A DNA stretch of 64,000 nucleotides from Uloborus plumipes (lineage: Eukaryota > Arthropoda > Arachnida > Araneae > Uloboridae), in NCBI GenBank assembly GCA_038373865.1, contig JAXGGA010003050.1, positions 1-64,000 on the forward strand, in the 5' to 3' direction. Positions 56,838 through 64,000 of this stretch are shown in pieces. The notes beneath the pieces are model-generated. The model was not told the origin of the DNA, ran no database searches, and worked only from the letters and a program-made list of their open reading frames with translations. Every line of letters starts with the position of its first letter. Position 1 is the first letter of the stretch. Made by a program: the position numbers and the translations under genes.

Positions 56838-56842
56838 ATGTC

Positions 56843-56892
<50 letters not shown>

Positions 56893-56903
56893 TGTGTGTG
56901 AGT
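56838..56903 (+). repeat. GT/CTGT microsatellite
   Basis: (GT)n of more than 20 repeats with a CTGT interruption, near 56842-56900. The minus-strand threonine-histidine open frames over it are artefacts. Confidence 0.95.
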
Positions 56904-57017
56904 CTGTATGTGTGTGACTAGTTTTTGTGGCCGCGCTAGAGCAAAAACTACTGCATGAAATCGAACAAAAATTTTTGCACATATGTACCACCATGTGAAC
57001 TGGTGCACCTGACTTTG

Positions 57018-57345
57018 TTTAGCGAATTCCTCCAAGGGGGGTGGAGCAATCGCACGTGTTCTGCGCGGGAGTGAGTGCTATATCTCAGGAAGTGACCGGC
57101 GGAATCAAACGAAAATTGGTCCATAGGTAGACCCTACTGAGTACAGGTGCTGATTCAATTTGTTTGTCAATATCTCCAAGGGGGTGGAGCAATCGCACGT
57201 GTTCTGCGCGGGGGTGATTGCTATATCTCAGGAAGTAACCGGCGGAATCAAACGAAAATTGGTCCATAGGTAGACCCTACTGAGTACAGGTGCTGATTCA
57301 ATTTGTTTGTCAATATCTCCAAGGGGGGTGGAGCAATCAAAAGTG
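57018..57345 (+). repeat. Tandem repeat, 143-bp unit, 2.3 copies
   Basis: GAGCAATCGCACGTGTTCTG starts at about 57044 and 57187 and a diverged partial copy at about 57330. Units contain ACCGGCGGAATCAAACGAAA and ACTGAGTACAGGTGCTGATT with almost no differences. Confidence 0.93.
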
Positions 57346-59660
57346 CTTATTTTGTCATTGCACCTACTGTATCTCGGGAAATATTGCTGCGATTTGAATG
57401 AAATTTGGAATAACACTAACTCAATATGGAAGCAAGCATCGATTAAATTTTGTCGCCAATCTCCTCAGGGGGAGGATGGGGTGATCTTTGCGCTTAGTCA
57501 ACAATGCGAAAAATTAATTCATTAAAAAATCGCTTTCACGCTATTTAATTATCAAAACAGCTGAAAACTTTCAATGATTTGAAATTTTTAACTGTTGCCA
57601 ATTTCTTTTTACTAACAAATAAAATGTTTGCAATTTATCTAAACAAGGCTTTTGCAATGATTTCCAATTTCGCTCGTTGATTCTGAATTTGCAGGGTTAT
57701 TACGATAATTGGGAAATTGTAACTGTCTCCAATTACTCGGGCGAGTACGTATTTTATTTTGTAACCGGAATTCATAAGATAGATATAGAAGAAAGTTTCG
57801 TGACGGCCACGACAGCTAGTTTTTTTTTGTTCTTTTTTTCCGTCTCAAAACATTTTCACCCAGCCTAACTTTTCAGCAGAAGCTCTATTTTCCTCTTTTT
57901 TCCTTATCAAGACCAGGCGACTGTGTTCAAGTCGAAAACAAGAAAAGCATCCCCTCTCGGCAAAAGGGGTTTCACCCCCTGCTCCGTATTCTAGGAATTG
58001 GTCTTTCAGTCACATGGTTCTAATTAGCGTTTATTAGTTTTTAATAAGTGCATAACGAAGCGAGTGAGACTATATTTATTCGAATCAGTGTATAATAATT
58101 TATTTCCAAACATATTAAAGCCTGAATAATAATTTAAAATTGATGAAGATAAAATAGCTATAAAACTGCAATTTTTGAGTTATATCCCAGTTCGAGTTCG
58201 TTTTTGTATATGAACTAACATTTTAAATTTGTATCTTGTATCCCCATTAATATAATAATAATAGAACCCTTGAGTATGCCCACAACTTGTCATTTATATT
58301 ACTTCCTTATTTTATTTCGATAATCTGGTCCTACCTTTCTCTAACAAAGTACGTAATATTTTGAGCAAATAAAATATAATTTTCTTTCATGAAAATTTTT
58401 TTACTTAGCCTTGCCTTTCAGTATGTTATTTTTCTTATAGTATTATGCTCGTTTCTTAAAACAAATGGGTTTCCATACCAACAAAAACTATGTTTAAATG
58501 GCTAAAGAAATTAATTCTATCTCGAACAATTAGCAGAAGTTTAACAATTCAAAAAAATGTTACAATAAATTAAATTTATTTTCAACTACCATGGTTCAAT
58601 AACTTCACATTACAACTATAATTTTGACCTTTGGAAAAAAAAGTGTTTGCGTAATATAAAATAGGGGGTCTCAGTTATTTTTTATTTTGTGTTATATTCA
58701 TCTTGTGCAAAATCAGAACATTTTACACTAAAACAAAGTTCCGTTTTTTTTTGAGGGTGGGGGGGGGCGATAATTTTCGGGCCCATAGGCGAAAGATGTG
58801 TAAATCCGGTCCTGCACCCCAGACCATGACTCAAGGTGTTCGTCCACTGTGACGTTCGATAATGCACTCTGGAAGGTGATGTTCACCGGCATAGCGTCGT
58901 ACGCGAATTTGGCTATCATGGTGCCACAAATTAAACCGGGATTCGTCAGAAAACACAACATACTGCCAATCAGCACGCCAGTCCTTATGCTGATGAGCCC
59001 ATTGTAGCCACAGGTGGCGATAGTTTACCATGAGCGGGATCCTGTATTATAAAGGAGTCCTTGTGCGCAGTCCACGCTGCATCAGACGTCTACGAATTGA
59101 TGAAGCACACATTGAAACACTTGTAGCTGTTGATAACTGTGCTGCCAGTTGTCTGAAAGAAGCTGTACGGTCCGTCAGTACCATGCGGATCAGGTGTCTA
59201 TCATAAAGCGCTGACGTCACTTTTCAGGGTCCACTCCTGGATTTCCGAGCTGTCCAACGCTCGTCCGTCCACTGCTTCCAAACACGCATCACTGTGCTGC
59301 TGTTACGCTGCACACGATTGGCTACTTCAAGATAAGACAATCCAGCTTCACGAAGGCCGATGATCCTCTCCTGTTTAAACTCCGTAAGTTGTTGAAACCT
59401 CGCTCCTTTTCGTCGAAGAGGCATAAGCAACGCAGCAGCATATCATAAGCAGATAACCACCTATAACCATACACACCTTGTTGCAGCCGTCCCTTTATTC
59501 GGATAAATCTGGCGTTCAGAGGGCGCTGCTCAGCGTACGCATGCGCTACGCGTCTAAAATTCCAATCATTTGCATATCATACCTTACTTTGCATTTGCTG
59601 AAAATTTCAGCCCATTCGCATAAGTCCTTCATGGGGTTGCAATTTTCCCAAACATGAGTT

Positions 59661-60190
59661 TATAATTACGAGGAACACACTCTTTATTCATGGAACAATA
59701 ATAACTCTGTATAGTTTTAACAGTTATCATTTAATATGATTTAAAAAGGTTTGAAGGAACTCTAAAAATATTCAGAGGAAGTTTTGGATTTCAATATCCT
59801 CTCTCTCTTTTGGATATCAGTTCTCCGGTTGTGAACCGGAGCCTCCCCCGTCACTCAAAACCTTTACCCTTTCTCCCACCCTCTTCAAAATGTTAAATTC
59901 AATAAATGTTTACTTCACTACTTATACAATGCAGGTTATTGAAAATATAAAGACATTTGCATATATGATAAAACAAGAAAATCAACTAAAAATGTTCAAT
60001 TTTGGAGAATTTGTGAAACTTTGAGAAGCTATATCTCAAAAACTACTACAGCTAACAAGTCCATTTTTGTATCAACTTGTAGCAAATTTAATGTAGTTTA
60101 AATATGTAATATATGATGTTTGTCAAAAACGTGCTCTTTCATGGTCAAAATGGGGAAATTTCGAAAAAAGTACGAAAATTCAGCAGTTTG
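59661..60190. other. Interior of the nest element; isolated hairpin
   Basis: No coding. At 59823-59841 CTCCGGTTGTGAACCGGAG forms an 8-bp GC-rich stem with a 3-base loop, striking in this AT-rich context. Confidence 0.5.
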
Positions 60191-60310
60191 ACGGCTGCCA
60201 TTACTCCAATAGACGAAATCTCAGATGGCCGCGTATCCAGAATTAAATCATTTGATGTGTAGTATACGTGTGCCAAGTTTCATGTTTCTATCATTAAAGG
60301 CACAATTCGG

Positions 60311-60985
60311 TCACATATCTGCTGTACTATTTGTAATTGGAGGCTCACTAAGATCTGTTGAGAGCCAGTCGATGCAGTCGTAGTACTCAGTAGCCATAAA
60401 GTTCAGTTTTAGAACCTTAAACTGTCTCAGTCTCCTGATCTCTTTCTTCTTTGAAAGGCGGCATTGTTTAATCCTTTTACATGCCAATATTCTGATTTCT
60501 TTGGTTTCGTCTGTCGCCATTGCTAATAGTATATTCTCTGGATGGCTATATTATGCATTTCTTTGAACCACCGAATGCACTATCGTTAAGTCATCAGAGA
60601 GGAAGTTTGAGAGCAGAACTATTTTCCACAAATATCTCGGTCCATCTGCTCACCGGTAGCTTCCTCACTGAGAACCATACTCTGCGCATAAACTCGTACT
60701 ACGTCATTCTACTCTTAAGTTTCCTCCCTGATGATTTAAAGACGATAGTGCATTCGGTGGTTCAAAGAAATGCATACTGTAGCCATCCTGAGAATATACT
60801 ATTAGCAATGGCGACAGACGAAATCAGAAAATTGGCATGGAAAAGGATTAAACAATGCCGCCTTTCAAAGAAGAAAGAGATCAGGAGACTGAGACAGTTT
60901 AAGGTTCTAAAACTGAACTTTATGGCTACTGAGTACTACGACTGCATCGACTGGCTCTCAACAGATCTTAGTGAGCCTCCAATTA
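60311..60985. repeat. Coding palindrome: two head-to-head gene copies
   Basis: The minus-strand stretch from about 60330 to 60600 is the reverse complement of about 60720-60985 with minor differences. Both encode KRIKQCRLSKKKEIRRLRQF and KVLKLNFMATEYYDCIDWLS in opposite directions, around a centre of about 100 bp (about 60610-60705). Any transcript across it would form a hairpin of about 270 bp. Confidence 0.88.
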
Positions 60986-61224
60986 CAAAGAATCTTTCAT
61001 TCGAAGAGATTGAGAGAAACATAGAATCAGGCTTGGTTTTAGATGAAGCTTCAGTCCGCTTTTCAAGTCACACGCAAGCTGTGGAAAGAACAATTAAAAT
61101 AGTGATAGAAGCGGCAATGCACGTATGTGGCCATCATGAGGACAGAGATACCTTCGTCAGAGCAAAGATACAAGCTAGGATAAAAATGTCAACGTTTAAT
61201 TCGAAGAAGGACTTTGTTGCATGA
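60520..61224 (+). pseudogene. Unknown element protein, largest fragment (right arm)
   Basis: The longest open frame of the window, 234 codons. The first 40 or so codons are antisense of the palindrome and not authentic. From about 60690 the frame reads like a true protein: SFLPDDLKTIVHSVVQRNAY, CSHPENILLAMATDEIRKLA, RQFKVLKLNFMATEYYDCID, WLSTDLSEPPITKNLSFEEI, then VRFSSHTQAVERTIKIVIEA, CGHHEDRDTFVRAKIQARIK and a stop at 61222. HPEN, a TEPP-like SEPP, HTQAVER and RDxF look conserved. It could be part of a transposase or a factor encoded by this element. No DDE, HNH, Rep or zinc-finger signature was seen. Confidence 0.6.
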
Positions 61225-61607
61225 AGAATGCAAAACAATGTGAATATATTTTTAGGTGGAGGGCTGGTGGAACTCGTGCAGCCACCTCCTCGCGTTGAGT
61301 TCTGGATTATTTTGCAAGATATTTGGATGCGCAATAAGCTGAGAACTGTGAAGCACTTTCAGTTAACAAATTGTTTTAATTCAATAGTAATAAATAACTA
61401 ATTTGTAACTCTAACGAATTTTAAAAATAAAAATGCAGATTATTTGATAAACTACTTCTCATTTCAGACTCTTAAATTGTCTCTCAACACTTGGACGGAA
61501 TTTTTATAAAGCTTAAAAATTAATAAATAAATTGGATCATTTTTTTAAAAAAAAGCATTTTTTCCGAATTTTCCCCGTTATTGTGACAAATTAAATATCA
61601 TTTACAA

Positions 61608-62279
61608 TCTCCATATATTATTTCTCTAAGCCGAATCCTATACCCGGTCGAAACTCGCTCATTTCTTTATCAAATTGCAAGAAAATTTATGATTTTGAAG
61701 CTTATCCCGCGGGCTATTGACGAAAATTAGACCCACCCTCTAAAAAGTGTCGGTTCGTTTTTTATTCGAACTTCAATTTTTGGGCACAAAATTGACTCTA
61801 TCTAGCGAAATAATTGTCGTATCGTCTCCATTTTGATTTCATTCGAAAGATTAAAAAAAATGCTTTCTCTAGAACGTTTCTCCGCTAGCGCCGCGTAACG
61901 AGAATCTCGAAAATCCACGTTTGAGCGACTTATAAGCGATTGAAGTTTGAAAAAGTTAAATTTTTTGCTCAAACGTTAAAATCGTTACATTGTTGTTCAA
62001 ATCAATTTTAAATGCGACATTTCAAGCCAAGGCTTAGCTCGGTAAACCTTAATTGTAACTTTTATGGTTTCAGAATACTATGGTAGTTTTGCGATAACGT
62101 TAGTATTTAGTTTAGTAGTAGCCCTGGGTATTTGATTTTAATATAGGGTATCACTTTTGTAGTAGTTGTAAAAGTGAACGTGTCTTTGATTTCTTTGAAA
62201 AGTTGTCAGAATGACGGCAGTAGATGGCGATGTTGTGCAAATGAAGCCAATAAAAATTGTCGTATTAAATTTTAAGTTA

Positions 62280-62325
<46 letters not shown>

Positions 62326-62348
62326 GGAATTCCGCACGGGTCACCTAG
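61608..62348 (+). mobile_element. Non-autonomous Helitron, 741 bp, empty site visible
   Basis: It begins TCTCCATATATTATTTCTCT directly after ACAA and ends GCGGAATTCCGCACGGGTCA, then CCTAG directly before TTCAA. GCGGAATTCCGC is a perfect hairpin 13 bp from CTAG. The left arm of the nest element keeps the uninterrupted sequence around ACAATTCAA (near 54297-54302, opposite strand), showing insertion between A and T without duplication. A T-run of about 41 bp precedes the hairpin. Confidence 0.93.
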
Positions 62349-62764
62349 TTCAAGTTTAATGTAGTGAGCCTTTTTTGCTCTCCCCATTACCGGAAATAAT
62401 TTTTTAAAAAATTTTCACAAATTTTGCTGTAATATCCAATTTTAGCAATTTTTCTAAAACCCCCAAACGTTTATGGCTGATCAAGAAATGGAGCAAAATA
62501 ATTCAAATTTTTTATATGAACTTAGTGCCCCTAATAGTACCTTGTAAGTTACACCTATCACTGAAAATATTTTTAAGAAATTTTCACAAATTTTACGAAA
62601 AACATCAAAAATTAGCATTTTTCCGAAACTTCAAGGCGATTGCTGCAGATCAAGAAATTGTGCAAAAAATTTCAAATTTTTTGTGAGTGCTTTGTGTCCC
62701 CAATGGCACCTTTTCCGCATACCTCATCATCGAAAAAAAAATAAGTCATTTTCGGCCCACCCTA

Positions 62765-63150
62765 ATATACATACACACGTACAAGTTTTATTTCTACAAG
62801 ATTCAGCAAAAAAGTCACTTCCGAAACTAAGGTCTCCTCCCCGAAACTAAGGTCTGGTTACGGCCTTGATTACCGCCAACGTTTTTCTTTTCTGAACTCT
62901 CAGAGTTGGAGAATAAGCTAACCCATCAGCCAAACTAGCACATATACATACACACGTATAAGTTTTATTTCTACAAGATTCAGCAAAAAAGTCACTTCCG
63001 AAACTAAGGTCTGGTTACGGCCTTGATTACCGCCAACGTTTTTCTTTTCTGAACCCTCAAAGTTGGAGAATAAGCTAACCCATCAGCCAAACTAGCACAT
63101 ATACATACACAAGTACAAGTTTTATTACATGATTCAGCAAAAAAGTCACT
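62765..63150 (+). repeat. Tandem repeat flanking the nest, about 160-bp unit
   Basis: The units contain CTTCCGAAACTAAGGTCTGG, TTACCGCCAACGTTTTTCTT, CCATCAGCCAAACTAGCACA and AGATTCAGCAAAAAAGTCAC. One unit is split between 53756-53863 and 62765-62823, followed by two more units. A short internal slip duplicates ACTAAGGTCT near 62825-62850. Confidence 0.9.
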
Positions 63151-63894
63151 TTCGAGTTTAAAGATAACTTTATTTTAGACTCAACGGAAAATTTGATTGT
63201 GTATGGATATTTTAAGATACCAATTTTATGGGGCAGTTTCCTTTTTCTTACAAAAAGTAATTTTAAGGAGTTTTTCGTAGTAAAAACTGCAATAAATATT
63301 TCCAGCAATTAATTTTCTAATTTTAGGTATTTAAGAATCGAATTCAGATTTATCAAAGTTTTTTCACTATGCTTCTTATCTTTCTTTAATAATTATTACA
63401 AAAGCACGGAAACGCAGGAAAAAAAACTTCATTGTTGTTAGATAATCTAACTAAGCCCGGAAAAAAACTGCATTAAAAGAAATAAAAAAAAATCCATTTG
63501 AATGATAATTTCAGTTAATTGGAATTTTCGAAATTTAGTTTTCTTAACGTAATACAAAGCCCATCATATCGAATAATTACATATGAAAGCAATATTTAAA
63601 TTACTGCTAGAATTAAAATGAATTATTTTAATTAACTTTGTATGTGTGTGTGTGGTGAAAATTGCTTAAATTACGATAGAAAAGGTGGAAAAAAAGATAT
63701 TGAACTAGAACTTGTTTAATCTTTAAGGGTTTTTTCTCGTAGAGTTTTCATTTCCAATAAAAGTAACTTTTAGAGAATAAATTTCCCTTTTATAATCAAT
63801 TAATAAGGTAGAAACAATAATTTATTTTCATTCCTTTAACTATTTTCAAAAACGCCGATTATAACCAAAAATTTTATTATAATTTAAATGTGAA
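63151..63894. other. No recognisable gene
   Basis: AT-rich DNA; a 77-codon minus-strand open frame (63075-63308) crosses the repeat boundary and has no motif. Confidence 0.45.
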
Positions 63895-64000
63895 TTGAAG
63901 GTTTAAGTGGATAAAGGTGATATGTGATAATTTCGAAAAAACATACTTTTTACCATGGATGAAGGTGAAAAGGTAACAAATTTTTTTTGAAAGCTTTTTC
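63895..64000. mobile_element. MITE, GTGGATAAAGGTGATATG family, cut by window end
   Basis: Starts TTGAAGGTTTAAGTGGATAA, then AGGTGATATGTGATAATTTC and TTTTTACCATGGATGAAGGT as in 14631-14886. The right end lies outside the window. Confidence 0.82.

Larger units (their letters stand above)
56729..57819 (+). mobile_element. Helitron-like unit inside the hAT (candidate)
   Basis: It starts TCTAATATATAGAAGAAAGT after A and ends GACGGCCACGACAGCTAG before T, so TC…CTAG and A/T insertion are satisfied. A small CGTG…CACG hairpin is near the 3' end, closer than usual. TATAGAAGAAAGT and TTTCGTGA occur near both ends. The first 14 bp of the left end form an inverted repeat with the preceding ACTTTCTTCTATAT. 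Confidence 0.4.
56541..58814. mobile_element. hAT element inside the Tc1, 2274 bp
   Basis: The left end CAGGCCCGGATTTAG and right end TAAATCCGGTCCTG are inverted repeats. A perfect 8-bp duplication CACCCCAG lies at 56533-56540 and 58815-58822. Subterminal GGGCCCGGGCCC and CGGGCCCATAGGC are similar. No BED/hATC transposase was recognised. A Helitron-like unit with tandem repeats occupies its middle. Confidence 0.92.
56111..59424 (-). pseudogene. Tc1-like transposase split by a hAT element
   Basis: On the minus strand the start is MPLRRKGARFQQLTEFKQER at 59424, with a helix-turn-helix region (AGLSYLEVANRVQRNSSTVM) and a stop near 59224. Frame changes lead to HLWLQWAHQHKDWRADWQYV and the first catalytic Asp in VVFSDESRFNLWHHD (about 58950). 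The hAT element interrupts at 58814-56541. The gene resumes with LLRIVGSLNSNRDISEVLQP and the second Asp in FQQDNARPHVAR (about 56405). The third catalytic position reads SPIDYV where SPIEHV is usual, so Glu is replaced by Asp. The end is SMPRRVASLIAARAAYTKY at 56111. Confidence 0.88.
55364..59660 (-). mobile_element. Tc1-like transposon with two later insertions
   Basis: The ends ACTCATGTTTATGAAAATTA, then CAACACCATGAAGGA, and the inverted TCCTTCATGGGGTTGCAATT, then TTCCCAAACATGAGT, bound it, with TA close outside each end. Its interior was split by a Penelope-like foldback (55402-55999) and by a hAT element (56541-58814). Without them it would be about 1.4 kb, a normal Tc1 size. It lies inside the outer nest element. 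Confidence 0.88.
53864..62764. mobile_element. Outer nest element, 8.9 kb, 8-bp duplication
   Basis: The termini TAGGGTGGGCCGAAAATGAC and its inverted copy are flanked by a perfect 8-bp duplication ATATACAT (53856-53863 and 62765-62772). Uninterrupted copies of the flanking tandem repeat confirm the empty site. The two arms (53864-55090 and about 60190-62764) are inverted paralogues, both ending in the same protein-coding 3' part. Later insertions account for about half the length: a Tc1 (55364-59660) and a Helitron (61608-62348). The duplication length suits hAT, P or Merlin-type elements. I cannot assign the superfamily. Confidence 0.85.

Noticed and set aside
56695..57035. Minus-strand Thr/His-rich open frames
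   Set aside because: They are translations of the GT microsatellite.
58985..59010. GCTGATGAGCCC as a possible hammerhead core
   Set aside because: It is coding sequence of the Tc1 transposase on the other strand and lacks GAAAC.
60520..60690. N-terminal 50-60 codons of the longest open frame as authentic protein
   Set aside because: The first part is the antisense of the palindrome's opposite arm and its centre, so the ATG at 60520 is not credible.
53864..62764. Polinton/Maverick identity for the outer nest element (large, long inverted arms)
   Set aside because: The duplication is 8 bp rather than 6, termini start TAGGG rather than AG, and no polymerase, integrase or capsid gene is present.
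1..64000. Host protein-coding genes
   Set aside because: No open frame outside transposon remnants shows a recognisable domain or exon-like coding signal. Short exons of a gene with very long introns cannot be excluded from sequence alone.

Overview
This 64 kb window is AT-rich eukaryotic DNA made almost entirely of transposable elements in various states of decay. I find no convincing host protein-coding gene, rRNA, functional tRNA or CRISPR. The mix (several Tc1/mariner lineages, hAT, piggyBac, pogo/Tigger, Harbinger-like and Helitron elements, a Ty3/gypsy gag relic and Penelope-like hammerhead elements) points to a metazoan, most likely an arthropod. A chelicerate such as a spider is my best guess, but that is inference from general element flavour and not shown by any single sequence.

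Layout. 1-10 kb: a truncated Tc1 element, a hAT MITE, a complete but dead Tc1-like element (4355-5919), an unexplained small ORF behind a promoter-like stretch, a 260-bp tandem duplication and Helitron-like relics. 10-20 kb: a Ty3/gypsy gag pseudogene, two sister 174-bp hAT MITEs, a Penelope-like hammerhead relic, a 54/76-bp minisatellite and a second copy of the 4.4 kb Tc1-like family. 22-23 kb: a six-unit satellite of 167-168 bp built from a TA-type MITE. 23-28 kb: a hAT element, then a mariner split by a piggyBac remnant and by an LTR-like block. 28-43 kb: motif-saturated MITEs, a Tigger-like MITE, a foldback carrying a hammerhead ribozyme with an intact core (34024-34069), a Tc1 split by a Harbinger-type MITE, a second hammerhead foldback, a 1.7 kb element with internal 147-bp repeats, and long palindromes. 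44-50 kb: a pogo-like element with transposase remnant and a 2.4 kb GGACGTCC-rich element hosting a tRNA-derived SINE. 50.4-53.7 kb: a Helitron on the minus strand. 53.9-62.8 kb: a five-insertion nest.

The nest is the most informative structure. An 8.9 kb TIR element (8-bp duplication ATATACAT) carries an unfamiliar protein with an H-[TS]-x-QA-x-ER-T motif, partly as a head-to-head palindrome. It was invaded by a Tc1 element, which received a Penelope-like foldback and a hAT element; the hAT contains a further Helitron-like unit. The other arm of the outer element received a 741-bp Helitron whose empty site can be read from the first arm.

The likely least-described items are: the Penelope-like foldbacks sharing one architecture (10-12 bp target duplication, single-copy left tail, inverted arms with palindromic-helix-III hammerheads); the unknown protein of the outer nest element; and a set of MITE-like repeats each saturated with its own short self-complementary word. 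Coordinates come from reading the sequence by eye. Boundaries supported by target duplications are exact; others are approximate.
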